A stretch of 64,000 nt of DNA, from NCBI GenBank assembly GCA_963978905.1, contig OZ022260.1, positions 36,659,326-36,723,325 on the forward strand, in the 5' to 3' direction. The notes beneath the pieces were generated by a model. That model ran no database searches and was not told the DNA's origin. It saw only the letters and a list, made by a program, of their open reading frames with translations. Of this stretch, positions 1 to 11,351 are shown one piece after another (the stretch's first letter is position 1; the number at the start of each line of letters is the position of its first letter). A program made the translations under genes and the position numbers. Origin of the DNA: Trichostrongylus colubriformis (taxonomy: Eukaryota > Nematoda > Chromadorea > Rhabditida > Trichostrongylidae).

Positions 1-1835
1 GCACAAACTTATTTCCTCGCTTAAAGGCAGCATTAGGGGTAAGTCGGACGAAAAGTAAAAGAAATAGTGCATATGAAAGTCGAGATGCCTAGTAAAAGGA
101 TAGTGGAGAAAAAACGGATGGAACTGGCTCAAAATCCGAGAAATAAGACCCCCTTTCCACTGCTGATTCTCGACGCGGACGACCTGTCCGTCAAGGGGGA
201 AGTAGTCTGATCTAGTTTTCCATGGGCATGTTGCCAAGTAAACACAAATGTTTGGAAATACGACAACATCTATTTTTTGAGTGAGTTTCAAGCTAAAACT
301 GCGAAAGCGCGCCGCAAAACCTTCGACCCTGCTGCATCTCTTCGGCCGCTCCCACCCCAGTCAATCGGGAATTACGTCATCGGAAGACGGGACCGCTGTG
401 TCCAAGAGTCGGAACCGCTGCATAATTGCGGCGTTTTGCAGGGTTTCTACAGCTTGGAGGGGCGCTTTTTCACCGGGATTTCGCCACAGATAGCCTTCTT
501 AGGCCCAGGACTACCATGTGAGTGACTTCTTGTAGGGATTTCTCCATTACCGCATTACCCCTAATGATGTCTTTAAGTGCCAAAAATCAGGCAAGTCAAA
601 AATGGATCTGGAGGGATCGGACAAGTCAGGATTCGTTAGGAACCAAACAGAGTGTACGAAGCACATAAAAACTAAGCCTAACTCCGTCCATCGCGGGCGG
701 GGCTTGCAATGAAATGGATAGGTGCTCAAATTCAAGTCCTCGCCCAATTGAAATGCAGTGATAGGGTTAATTTGGTTGCATCATTCATTCCAATCTCTCA
801 TACTGACCGGTGGACGTTCTCACCACGAAAGCTGACACGTCAAGCACCACATCGTTTCGATCAATACGGCTTCAATACGCTACGTTAACTACCATTCAGC
901 TATCATGCTAATTACTCTATCACTCCTCGGCAAAGTCGATCCCAGGGGGCAGGTTGACACTAGAAAAGCGGCCTGGCCCAATAAGGCCGCCTCTACCACA
1001 GCTCAAAGGGGCGCCTTCGCGAGGGTTTCGCCATACATAGGCCTCTTACAAGGGAAGGTATTTTACTTCCCATGAAACTTTGAAATGAGACTCAGGGGAT
1101 CGATAGAGCTCGAACGCTGATTATAGCTGTGAAAACCAAAATTGCTACCTGGCATTCTGAAGCGAGTTACGATGGGTCAAAGTTTGCCTGTGACACCTCA
1201 CTGGCGAGGCACTTTGCCATCAGCAAGGCCGTTGCTAAGCCCAATCACCCACGAACCCAACCCCGCAGATCTGAAACACTACCAGCAAGCCACTGTGGTC
1301 AATTCTGGCTATCCAACGGCCTTGCTGATGGCAAAGTGTCTCGCCAATGAGATGTCACAGGCAAACTTTGACCCATCGTAACTCGCTCCAAAATGCCAGG
1401 TAGCAATTTTGGTTTTCACAGTTATAATCAGCGTTCGAAGCTCTAACGATCCCTCCCTGGTCTCATTTCAGTTCCATGGGAAGTAGAATACCTTCCTTGT
1501 TAGACCCGTAATTGTTCAATGAATGACCCTTTTCCTTTATCACTCACATTACCTCTATTGCTGTCTTCAAGTCCTCACCTGGGTTGCAAAAATCGGAAAG
1601 GTCGGGAACGGCCTGGAGAGGTGGGGCTAGCTAGGGTTCGGTGAGGACTAACCAAGGTTGCGGAGCCCATAAGAACTGAGCCTAGGTCCTTCCCGTGGGT
1701 GGAGCCTGTATTGAATTGCCCGGCTTCTAGTCCCGACTATCTAGTAGCCAGGGAATTGATAGGGAGTGCGCATTTTCCGGCGACCCAAGTATGAGCCATG
1801 CCTTTGACCTACTTACGGAGTATGTAGAGTACGAA
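1..1835. repeat. Repeat-rich block, no gene recognised
   Basis: No convincing coding exon was found. The block holds monomers of a dispersed ~150-190 bp repeat (about 580-780 and 1600-1800). Its landmarks are a GTCGGGCAAGTTAGG-like start, an AGCACATAAGAACTGAGCC-like middle and a GGGCGGGGCTTGCA-like end. It also holds the fold-back element listed separately. The same landmarks return at 9.4-12.1 kb, 39.2-40.0 kb and 53.0-53.4 kb. Confidence 0.6.
1050..1500. mobile_element. Fold-back (inverted-repeat) element, copy 1
   Basis: Two inverted arms (about 1050-1237 and 1314-1500) enclose a spacer of roughly 75 bases. The outer ends read AGGGAAGGTATTTTACTTCC and its complement; the inner arm ends share GCCATCAGCAAGGCCGTTG. 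A second copy lies at 10255-11351 with a larger centre. No transposase frame is visible, so this is a non-autonomous element. A target duplication could not be fixed by eye. Confidence 0.7.
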
Positions 1836-2072
1836 TCTTTAAACAGCGACCATGACTTCACCACCGCGCAGGAATGAGTACCAAACAAACCGAACAGAGC
1901 GAATCCATATTACTCCTTTCGATATCTTGTATGGCAAAGCTTTCACAATGACGTGCGCAAGTGAATAGACTTCAGGCGATCGAATAAATCATGAGGAATG
2001 CAGCATCATTGTGATGATGAATTTATTTAATCCCTAAAGCCTATCCAACGATTCGTTCGATAGTCACTTGCG

Positions 2073-2480
2073 ATGTACGCTCTCCTTCTCCATCTTCGTC
2101 AATGTGTACGGGGCATAGGCGATCTTTGCAAAATCTGGGACGTTATGAAATGTCCGTTGATCGTATATATTTCAAGCAAATTTCATATTTATATCTTTTG
2201 TTGGTATGGTAAGGCTATGTCCAGCGGTCAATACTTTTGCCACACCTTGAATACATATATTTGCCTTCGGAATGATCGGGCACCGTAAAGCTACATTTAC
2301 CTGCTGATAACTCGATAGTCTCACGTGAAACCCGTAATTCCATTTGAGCTCATAGTCTTTGTATGTTTGACTAGTGTCATCTCTGCCATACATAGCACTT
2401 TCACTACAACAGAGCCCATTGTCAATTGACTTCAAAATGACCATATGAAAGCTGGAATCCATCAATTCAAATTAAAGGCA
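2073..2480 (-). other. Conserved module segment with possible minus-strand exon
   Basis: This stretch is conserved with 30820-31210 in module B. On the minus strand both copies share a frame ending in KYMYSRxGKSIDRxT followed by a stop (x differs between copies), after a shared KCxFTVPDHSEG stretch. The upstream part of the frame is not maintained between copies. It may be a terminal exon of a small gene or a pseudogene remnant. No family was recognised. Confidence 0.25.
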
Positions 2481-3498
2481 CATTATAGCATTATTGGGGT
2501 ATTACAGCTGCCGCATGGTCGGATGGTTGGACCAACAGCCAGTTTGCTGTGCCTTTACCGAGGCGTGGGTGTCAATTCCTAGTTCGTGGAAAGCTAAAGA
2601 AGCAAGCGCGACTCCAACAAAGCTCAGGCCCGCCCACTCAAGATGTGATAGTTGGCAATGGCGGTGGCAACGGTGACAACAACGTTGTAAATGAGGCCTA
2701 CGTTTGTGTGATAAGAATGGATAAGGAAGAGATACCAATGATGAAGGAGACGTTGACATGAGAAAACAGGTGATATCCCGAATTTCCTGAGGATACTATC
2801 CAGTGGGAACTGATTTGAAGGCTCGTTCTCACGCGGTAATCTCGTCCAAGCCTAAATATCGGAAGACTCCATTTTTGTCATCTTCGGGGACTTCTTTCGA
2901 CATTTTCTTTGTTGGCGCATTCCTCTGCACTTCTAATTAAGCGCTTTAACCCATTCTAGGTAACCCTGGAATGTGCCTTCAAAATCCTTCGATCCTGATA
3001 TTGTTGTTTATGGGATGGTCCCCGGAAGACACACATGCGAAGCACGCCTCTGTTGAAAATGTTCTCGGGACTGTTGAAGTCCTATTGTTAGAGTGGATTG
3101 AATCAAGGTTTCCCGACTTTTCAGGCTCTAAGAAAAGCAAAGACGCCGAAACCTTGTCTTGGTATACAATATATCGTGAATCTTAGAACGGCTTCAATAA
3201 AAATATGCATTGGATTTCATTGTGACTTTGGTCTGATGGGTGCCCAAGTTCCATATCAAATACTTAGTCTCCTGTTATCCTCCTCTTTCCTCTGCGTACT
3301 CCTAGAACTCATTTGTTCATATTAATACTCTATTTCTTTCAAATTTTTGAAAGCCCTACACACTAGGAAAGTACTGGAGCGCATGGAGTATCCTTTTTCT
3401 ACTTAAAAGTCTATGCGGTATAGAGTTGCATCAAGTATTTATTCAAAAACTGCGGAAATGTGCAGTCAGTTTACTCTGCTGTTTTTGTTGACTGCTTT

Positions 3499-3736
3499 CT
3501 AATAGTGAGAATTTTTGTAATCGATCTCTCTGTAGAGACACGCGACAGTCAGGACATCGTGTCCACCTTTCGTATCGTAATATCCATTGCATGCGTAGTG
3601 TGTGAACCAGAGAAGACGGCGAAGCTAAACAGGCATGATTTGTTAGTTTTCGGCCAAAAAAAGGCGCATTCACTGACGACGTGAAGCCGAATAAAACCAT
3701 TTTCTGATGAACTGGATCTGAGCCAAGAGCCATTGA
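3499..3736 (-). CDS. CAP/ASP-like C-terminal exon pair, module A
   Basis: Two minus-strand exons are inferred: 3681-3736 and 3499-3624 (stop at 3499-3501), joined across a ~56 base intron ending CTGTTTAG. The last exon reads LRRLLWFTHYACNG, then HDVLTVACLYREIDY. Compared with copies B and C, most differences fall at third positions in this frame, which supports coding. Across the junction, H-L-R-R-L-L-W followed by a Cys and a later V-A-C-x-Y resemble the CAP-domain H-F-T-Q-M-V-W...GC and VVCxY motifs seen in nematode ASP-type secreted proteins. The donor of the intron (GTCGTC) is weak. Upstream exons were not resolved; the exons could belong to the secreted gene at 6085-6624 or to a separate gene. 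Confidence 0.45.
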
Positions 3737-4261
3737 CTGAGGAGTGCCTAAAGGCACCGGAAGAGTAAATTTGGCAGTTTGTGGAATGTAAAAGGAGGCT
3801 GCCAGCAGTGCAAGACGGAAAAAACCGAGAAATAGGATTCTGAACCGTGGTAAAGAGCTTGTTAAAGTTGGATATTCTTGAATTAAAGAGTAAGGTCTCT
3901 TCGCCTCCGCGAGGAGGAAATCGTTGTTCGAAATATTCATTTCAACTATCACAAAGCGGTAAGGTGTCTCAGAATGCAGAAATCGCTACAATCGCATGGC
4001 ATTTGGCACCAATAAGATGGAGCTGTGTTGTAACTATGTTGGTGTCCGTCAAAGGAAATCCTCTGTGCAGATTGTGAAGCGACATCATGAAGCGGAGCTG
4101 AGAAGTACGCCATCGCTCTCTCATCGACACTCTCTAATGCTATCCCACCACATTTATAGGCTTCATATTGTTCAAAGGAATCGTGCTCGGAAAAAAATGG
4201 GTTTCTCTGCTACCCATAATTATGTTGTATTTTCTTAATAAGAGCCGATGCGAAAATTTTC

Positions 4262-4510
4262 GCGAAAAAGTGAGAATCCAGCTAGGATACGCTCCTCAAA
4301 ATAATGGCCGAGGGAGCGCAGCCCCAAAGTAAGTGGCCGCCCCATCGTCCGCCACGGTCGTGCACGAAGAGTGGGGATGTTCACGTAACCTTCTGTCTCT
4401 CCCATGCTCTTCAACTGCGGCGACGACGGGGCGGGCAATTTACTCTGAGGCCTCGTCTCCCGGCTACCACTTCGAGGAGCTGTATCTTAGTCGGATTCTC
4501 ACTTTTTCGC
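4262..4510. mobile_element. MITE with ~18 bp terminal inverted repeats, module A
   Basis: The ends are GCGAAAAAGTGAGAATCC and its exact inverse (4493-4510). The interior is GC-rich and has no plausible gene. The equivalent element sits at the same module position in B (32512-33625, enlarged) and C (41432-41671), so it was present before the modules duplicated. Confidence 0.65.
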
Positions 4511-4619
4511 GTAAAACTTTGCATGCAGCCCTAATTAAGCAAATGTGACATACATACATGGGTAGCAGAGAGACTCGTTTCTCCGTGCACGATTCCTTGT
4601 AACGACGAAATACGTGCCG

Positions 4620-4742
4620 ATGGCTATTGAGGAACAGCTTGCTGCTATCTACCCTTCAGTAAAAAAACATTCTGAGGTCCATCTTGATCATCTTATCACG
4701 AAGCTCGAGAAAGAACACATTGCACACATCCGCGCATCATAA
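4620..4742 (+). CDS. Conserved 40-codon plus-strand frame, module A
   Basis: ATG at 4620 opens a frame beginning MAIEEQLAAIYPSVKKHS and ending HIRAS followed by two stops (TAA TAG). Module C keeps the same frame (41783-41911, MASEDELAAIYPFV...YIRSS) with mainly conservative changes; module B has a frameshift. Conservation of frame and stop position suggests a real short peptide or a terminal exon. No signal peptide is seen and no family was recognised. Downstream (about 4785-4870) is a relic of the module B exon at 33888, here broken by a stop. Confidence 0.4.
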   Translation: MAIEEQLAAIYPSVKKHSEVHLDHLITKLEKEHIAHIRAS

Positions 4743-5264
4743 TAGAAGTCACTAAAGGTGATCCACAGCAAGAGTCAAATTCTACCAGACACTGATGTGA
4801 AGTAAAAGGAAGCGGTCGTAAACTTTTTGGCTACGTTCAAATTTGTACTACGGAAGTTTCAAACAAATTAGGTGAAATTGGCCGCTTCGCCTCATTGGTT
4901 TAGATTACGTCTGTTTGGCTTTTGCGGAAACGGATGGATGATGGACGATTACAAAATAAATATAGTCGTAAGCTCACGGCAATTGTGTGGTATGCGAACT
5001 ACACACGGCTACCGTTTGGCTTTATACGTGGTACCCAAACGTGAGCTGTCAGTCACGTCAGGGTTTGTTAGTTCTCAAAACAGCGAATGCCCCTTCGTTC
5101 ACTCGTACGAGACCTGCGCTAGTCTGACATTGGAAGAACCGCACAAAGTACTATAAGGACTGGGCGCACTTCATAGAATCCTTAGTTCCCATCCGAAGTT
5201 TCTCTAACTATGGGAAGATCCCCCTTAGGGCTGCACGAATCGTCACTTCACTGATATGACGAGT

Positions 5265-5352
5265 CTATAGTTCGTCATAAGCTTCAATCGCAGACGATAT
5301 GGCTCTAAGATTATTCGCCACAATGCCGAAAAGTTCAGGTACAAAAATGTAC
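5265..5352 (-). CDS. Putative terminal exon ...AIEAYDEL, module A
   Basis: A minus-strand frame ends with IEAYDEL and a TAG stop at 5265-5267. The three module copies share this ending (IEAYDEL, IEAYDEL, IESYDEL) and the same stop. Substitutions are mostly synonymous or conservative towards the 3' end, while an indel near the 5' boundary leaves the exon start uncertain. Position downstream of exon 4 of the secreted gene makes it a candidate last exon of that gene, but phase continuity was not proven. Confidence 0.35.
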
Positions 5353-6084
5353 CTCCTCCCTTCACAAAGGGTGAAGCTGGGTCACAGAAACCTGCTCACA
5401 ACTTCAGTCACTGTCAAACATTGCGCTGGGAAAACTTTTTGATAATACAACCCCCTTCACCACCTCCCCCTCCTCGAAACGACTACCGCTGCATAGCCTA
5501 GGCCACCCTACCATGGGCCCCCTTCCCGAAGTGACTACCGTTGCATAGCCTAGGCCATTCTGCCATGGGCTTAGGCAAAAAAACCATGTCTTATGGTTAG
5601 GTACCTGTTTTTAGGAGAACTGAGTATTGGACTCACCGTAATGGTACTGCTATGTGAGGATTAGGAAAAGTTACATTCATTTGATGTCTGATATCTTAAG
5701 TACAAATTTTGGTAGTCAGTCTTGCAGATGCGCATATAACCATAATTTAAACATACTTGACATGTCACTGATATTATCAGTCGAATACAACCAATACGAT
5801 GCCTCCTTCCCCTTATTTTTATGGCGGTCCTCGCATGCGAAAGGAAGAAAGATGAAATGAAGCGGCTCAAAGACTGAGAAATTACGGAACTCGCTCCAAA
5901 GAGCTTGCCGTGATCGTGTATGACGACTGACTGCATCTCTGAGTATCGGTAGGTACGACCCATCTCACTGACACTTAGTCAAATGACTTGCACGGACACG
6001 GGGGTCTACTGGTCAACGTGGCCAGCCGCCCTCTTGAAAGTGTCTATGGTCGCTGAAGCACTACTTCCGATATTTACAACTTAC

Positions 6085-6624
6085 AAATTTATCGGCTCTC
6101 AAGACGGGGTACTTCAGAGCTCCCTCCACTTTTTCCTCCATCGTTGCGTTATCGCCCTTTATGAACACCCTGAAGTAATTCAAACTCGTTAAAAGTGCAT
6201 AAAATGTTTCGAAGTGATATAAGTGTACTTTCTCCGACGGATCTTGAAGGTAGCATTCGTACTGTATTGCTCCTTTGCTTCTTGCAGCGCATCAGATACC
6301 ATGCTGTCATCCCAGATCTGTGCATCAATTTGATTATGTTGAAAAAGTGCATCAAAAAGACCTCACTAAGTTAATTACAACAGTGAATAATGAATTACCA
6401 GCTTATAACTATAGTTTCCATTCATCTTCGCGAACGTCGAGTTATATTTGGGCATGAGTTGTTCTATGTCGGTCTGTTGCTTATTGTCTGAAATTTGATC
6501 AATTGCATATCTGAAGTAGATTCAGATAACACGGCAAACAACGGGAAACGTTAGTTCAGAAGCACTCACTTGCACTGTAAGTGTTGCCGAGGAATACAAC
6601 AAGCACTGCGACAATGAGCAACAT
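6085..6624 (-). CDS. Small secreted protein, module A (exons 1-4)
   Basis: Exons on the minus strand: 6570-6624, 6399-6487, 6229-6317, 6085-6169; phases fit (1, 0, 2, 0). Exon 1 encodes a hydrophobic signal peptide, MLLIVAVLVVFLGN, ending near a cleavage-like TYSA. Exon 2 reads TDIEQLMPKYNSTFAKMNGN, exon 3 starts IWDDSMVSDALQEAKEQYS, and exon 4 reads VFIKGDNATMEEKVEGALKY. N-glycosylation sequons (NST, NYS, NAT) are present. The product is therefore probably secreted and glycosylated. The pattern MP...KLIWD...DALxEA is weakly like the start of a CAP domain, so a divergent ASP-related family is possible but unproven. Copies at 35161-35710 and 44099-44644 keep identical exon boundaries. The 3' end is unresolved: exon 4 could run on to a nearby stop or splice onward to 5265-5352. 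Confidence 0.65.
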
Positions 6625-6658
6625 TTTGAATGTGGCAATCTGTTCGGCAGCCTCACCC

Positions 6659-6666
6659 TATTTATA
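6659..6666 (-). promoter_or_regulatory. TATA box of module A secreted gene
   Basis: The minus strand reads TATAAATAGGG about 35 bases before the start codon of the secreted gene. Module C has TATAAAAAAGGG and module B a weaker AAATAAATAGGG at the same distance. Conservation of the GGGTGAG that follows marks this as a core promoter. Confidence 0.55.
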
Positions 6667-6929
6667 TGGAAGCTGATTGTGCACTTTACCGAAAATTCAT
6701 ATATGCGCAATCATTTTCGGAACTTTAATGTGGAGCTTGTTTTCAATCAAATATCCCTTGGCATTGCCCTTTCATTGTTAGAAATCCTCGCGTACTCTGC
6801 TCTCGAGAGGTGTGTTCTATGAAACTGATTTATGAGAACGTAACAACAGGTATATTCCCAACATCGGAAGCTGTCGCACTGCTACACGACTTACTTCATT
6901 TCATTTTATAACGTAATCCTGTTTAAAGG

Positions 6930-9138
6930 CATAATACACTAGACCTGGCGCGGCCACCATAACAGTTGTAGATAAAATCTGCTGAAGGCAGTGGCTGTTA
7001 AAATTTTGCTACTTGTTGAAGAAGGTGATAAAGATGTAAAGGGAAGTGGAAATGGAGGAAAAACATAATGGACCTTGACTACTCTCATTTTCTTCTGAGC
7101 ATGGACGTACGCACTATCTGAATGAGCATTCTGATTGCTAGGTTTTATGCACCATGAAGGAAATCTCATATAGTCACTTACCCATCAATGAACGATGTGG
7201 TCCAATGATTCCTCATAAGACCTCCAAGGTACAAATTGCTTTAATCAAAATGATCTGGCAAGACTATACCCCCACTGAGTCACGACGATTGGAGTGCTTA
7301 AGACGAACAAACCATGATCGAAACAACAAACCACAATTCCTCCTCGATGATCTCACTACAACCAGCGGTGGCACAACGTGTCATTCGTCCCTCTTTTCTT
7401 TAACTTTCTTCCAGTCCCTGTTGTTCTATCGCATAATGCTTTGCGCAATAGAGAATATGATAATAACCAGAAGAGTCCAAACTTATGTGAGCTAGACGGT
7501 TTTTCCACTTCCCTTTCACCCGCCAGACAATTGGAGTTTTTCGCGTGGACCAAGTGATACGAATAAATAGTTTCGCACCTATAGTTCTTCGAATGGTGGC
7601 AGCGACAACCCACCTCCAATGCTTCTGACTCTCTGGATATCTGGCGGTAAAAACGTGCCCAACCCAGTGGTGCATATCAGTATTTGTCATCAAAAAGGTT
7701 TACTGCTAGCTAAACAAATTAAACACCAGCTTAGTTTTGGTGAGCGGCAATGCACTAGCCACTTGATCTCACAAGGGAAGGACCCGGATGTAGCCGCTTG
7801 TAATGGAACAACGTAGGTCCGACGTGTTTTCGGACAAAGATCTTGAATCTGCTTTACAAGTATGCAGAACGATCCTCTGAGCAGAGGTCTGAAATCTCCT
7901 GATGCTGGTGAAATCTTGGGCCTCTGAAGAAGAAGAAAAGGTCGAAACATTAGGCCAATAAAGGTTCCATTTCTAATCTCGTGTTGGCATATGAAAGAAA
8001 AACAGTCTCTGAGCAGAGTTGAAAGATCCTCCTTTGACGGACGTTGGTTCATGTACTTCATAGGATTTCTGTCTGTCTTACCTGCACTTCCGTTTTGATA
8101 CTCCCTAGTTTGTTGTTCCTTTCGGCATAGACGTTGACACGTCTGATCGATAACTTTGAAAGCGTTTGTATTTTACCATGCCCAAAAACTATCCAATACT
8201 TTTGAAAGTGTTAAATATTCCTTCAGGTGCAACCAGCTTTACAGAACCGTTTTTCTTATCATTCAAGGCAATGTTTAAACGAGTGAGGGCTCTTGTAATG
8301 ATGTAATTGTGACTGTGTCTGTGTGTGTAATTGCTCCTAGCTTCGACTTTCCACATTTACTCGTGACTTCTTCCACCGCATCCTTTCGTTTATGTACTTT
8401 AAATTATGTGCCGTTAAGTTTAGGAGATTCCTTGCATACACATGATATGCTTCTGACTACTTGAGAGCCCATGCGTGAGATTTTGAGACGCCTGCACAAT
8501 TCTGTTTTACTTCACATTTGGTGACTTTGGTGACTGTTTGTGAAGCGATAGACTGTGACGAAATCGATTTTATTCATTGGCCCATTGTGAAAAGCTTTTA
8601 TGTTTCAGCCGTTTTGTACTGGAATACCACAATCGATATGAAATGTCGAAGTAATCCTGGTCTAGACTGAAAAAGGACAACTGCACACAACAATTGGAAA
8701 ATATCAAAACGGCAATATCAAAGTAGGAATATTTTCCGCTCCTCTTGAACAAAATGTGAAAACAGCGTATCCACAAGGATCCAAACCATCGTCTCCAGTT
8801 TACGGGACATGACACTCCTGTGCCATGCGGCTGCTGATAGTCCACTTTCGTGGTGTGTACTCGAGCCGGCGTTCGTTGAAAGAGGGCCTAGTAACGCTTT
8901 TCAGATCTTTTGAGAATCTGGAAAGGAGATTCGAGGTCAGTGTCTGAAAATAAGTCAGACCCTTCGTATCCCATTACAAACGGCCACTTCGACCACGAGT
9001 CCTTCCCTTGTCAAACGCATGTGGTAAAGCCGATATTCACTTACAGTATCCTTATCCATTACTTACATACAAACCAGAGGCTTGATGTGTTTGTTTGTCG
9101 GTGTGTGTCGTCCGTTCGTTGCATAATGCATTCTTAAA
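6930..9138. other. Non-coding tail of module A
   Basis: About 2.2 kb of sequence conserved in order with modules B and C. No exon could be supported: open frames here are not kept in the paralogues. It holds a CTATAGTTCTTCG-type copy of the short TTCGCAC/GTGCGAA palindrome family near 7575 and simple AT-rich stretches. Confidence 0.45.
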
Positions 9139-9399
9139 GACACAGTAATAATCGCGGTAATCATATGAACCGATTTATTACCTTCTTTGAACAGTAGAGC
9201 TTTGGATAACTAGTCAGACTGCACCTTTTTTGCGTCACCACGGTGCGCTATCATGGCGCTACACTTGCGCGAACCCAGTCCGACGCCGCCCATTTCACCA
9301 ACAGGGAACCTCAAGTGGGTGGCACTGGAGTGAGTTCGAGTAGCGTCGTGTTAGCGCATCGGGAGGTTGCGAAAAAGGTGCAGCCTGACTAGTCACCCA

Positions 9400-10250
9400 T
9401 GGATCTACTATTGCAAGAGGGTGAGTCCACCCATCTGATTATAAATGTGCCTTTGACTGAGCTGCAGCCTGGAAAGGACGGGCAAGTTAGGATTCGGTAG
9501 GGACCAAATAAAGTGTACGAAGCACATAAGAACCAAGTCTAACTCCGTCCACCGCGAGCGGGGCTTGCAATGAAATGGATGGGTGCTCAAATTTGAATTC
9601 TCGCTTAAGAACCTAAAATGGGGCAAGTTAGGATTGGGTAGGAGCTCGCCATGTACGGAGCACAGAAAAAATGCCTGAGGTCGGTTCGCCACGAGTGGCG
9701 ACGTTTCGACAAATGTCCGAGTGGTCTCAAAGCTGCTGCCCTGGCATGTTGCCAAGCTGTGGTTTACCCCACTTTATACGGCTTTATACGGCTATATTTA
9801 TACGGCTACTCAATACGGCTATTACCTTGCGCTCGGCACTCTGCTATTCCGCTGAACTAGGAGGTTTATTCTTGTTTCTGCCTGTTTTCTACCTGACTGC
9901 AATCCGCCGCGTGCGGATGATTGTGGCCACTGCGTGGCCTAGTGGCCTCACTGACCGTGTGTCCCAAGCGTCACCCGGATCGGATAGAGGCCGATCCAAG
10001 TGTAAGGAACACATAAGAACTGAGCCTATCCCCACCGACCGTGGGCTGTTGCACGTAGATCGATGAGTGCTCAAATACATATAAGTCCTCGCTTAGGTTC
10101 CCAAATTCGGGAATGTCAGGAATGGATGCGTTGAGGTTGTGCAGGTAAGGACTGGGTAGGGACCGACAAAGTGTACGGAGCACACAAGAAGCAAGTTAGG
10201 AATGGGCCCTCTAGAGGTCCCGCAAGTAAGGATTGAGCAGGGACCGATCT
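9400..10250. repeat. Cluster of degenerate ~150-190 bp repeats
   Basis: Several monomers of the dispersed repeat are visible, with landmarks GGGCAAGTTAGGATT (about 9481, 9623), AAGGAACACATAAGAACTGA (about 10003) and GGGGCTTGCAATGAAATGGA (about 9562). Some monomers are in tandem, others are broken. Between them lies a short TTTATACGGC microrepeat (about 9773-9820). No gene was recognised. Confidence 0.55.
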
Positions 10251-10254
10251 AACT

Positions 10255-11351
10255 AGGGAAGGTATTTTACTTCCCATGGAACTTTGAAATGAGACCCGGG
10301 GGGATCGATAGAGCTTCGAACGCTGATTATAACAGTGAAAACCAAAATTGCCAAATGGCATCCTGAAGCGAGTTACGATGGGTCAAAGTTTGCCTGTGAC
10401 ACCTCTTGGCGAGGCACTTTGCCATCAGACGGTTTGTCAAAATGGCCATTTGCAATAAGACACATACCACTGTGCGCGCTTTTAAATGCTGATCTCAAAT
10501 CTGTATTCAGAATCTGTCAAACAATTACCAATGAAGTTATGAAGGTTTTTCTGAAAAAAAGAGTAATACCATTTCATGGTATGTTTGGGAGCCCATAGCG
10601 CGCGAGCCATACGTTTTCACGCAAAACCATTGTGATTTTCGTGTTCAGGGAATCAAGTTACCCTATGGGACAAGTTTTCAGCCAATTCGAGAATTTCACC
10701 AAATTTCGGAAAAATTGATGAGCTATTGGCTGGCAACCCATTTGACAAAGGAGTAGTCGTTCACCCTTCCCCAGCAAATGCTTTTATTTGGCGCTTGTTA
10801 CGTGCGTTTAGTGTGATGGGCAAGTGTGATAGGTATGTTTAGGTTACCTTGTTCAGCTTGCAGGATTTTTTGTGGAAGAAAACTCAAAAACTCCTACTTA
10901 ACCCCTGGCCACCCCTCATTTCCCGAAGTTGGGCCAAAAACTGGATCCGGCTGGAAATTTGCACAGAGGGGTAATTCGACCCCCTACGCGCGAATATCAT
11001 ACAAGGAAACGTTTAGAAGTGAAACAAAAGCACTTACTGACAGTGAAACACAAAATGCAAAAAAAGGCCGCACCGGCCTTAAGCAAACCCACGACCTCGC
11101 GTTTACGCCACCGGAGCACTACCAGCAAGCCACGGAGGCCATATCTGGTTATGCGCTAATCATGCTGATAGCAAAGCGCCTCGCCATTGAGATGTCACAG
11201 GCAAGTCACACGCAAACTTTGACCCCTCGTAACTCGCTTCAGGATGCCATTTGGCAGTTTTGAATTTCACAGTTATAATCAGCGTTCAAAGCTCTATCGA
11301 TCTCCCCGGGTCTCATTTCAAAGTTCCATGGGAAGTAAAATACCTTCCCTA
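10255..11351. mobile_element. Fold-back element, copy 2, with enlarged centre
   Basis: Arms at 10255-10431 and about 11163-11351 match the arms of the 1050-1500 element. The ~730 base centre is much longer than in copy 1. Part of it (about 10433-10680) resembles 18345-18570, including the shared words GGGAGCCCATA, CGCGCGAGCCA and GTGATTTTCGTGTTCAG. This suggests a nested insertion of another repeat or that copy 1 lost its centre. Confidence 0.6.

Larger units (their letters stand above)
1836..9138. repeat. Segmental module A (first of three paralogous copies)
   Basis: This segment runs colinear with module B (about 30575-39243) and, from about 3135 onward, with module C (about 40260-47385). 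Shared landmarks are the AGCGAC...AATGAGTACCAAACAAA start, the CAP-like exon pair, the terminal-repeat MITE, the plus-strand mini frame, the four-exon secreted gene and a long non-coding tail. Copies differ by many substitutions and indels, so the duplication is not recent. Coordinates of the edges are approximate. Confidence 0.7.

Noticed and set aside
3443..3952. A 169-codon minus-strand open frame over the CAP-like exons of module A
   Set aside because: It reads the last exon in a different frame from the one supported by synonymous changes among the three modules.
5882..6030. Additional exon of the module A secreted gene (VIHDHGKLF on the minus strand)
   Set aside because: Frame is partly conserved between modules but its phase does not match exon 4, and B and C carry different stops; left out of the gene model.
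7356..8061. Long minus-strand open frames in the module A tail
   Set aside because: The frames are not maintained in modules B and C, so they look like chance frames.
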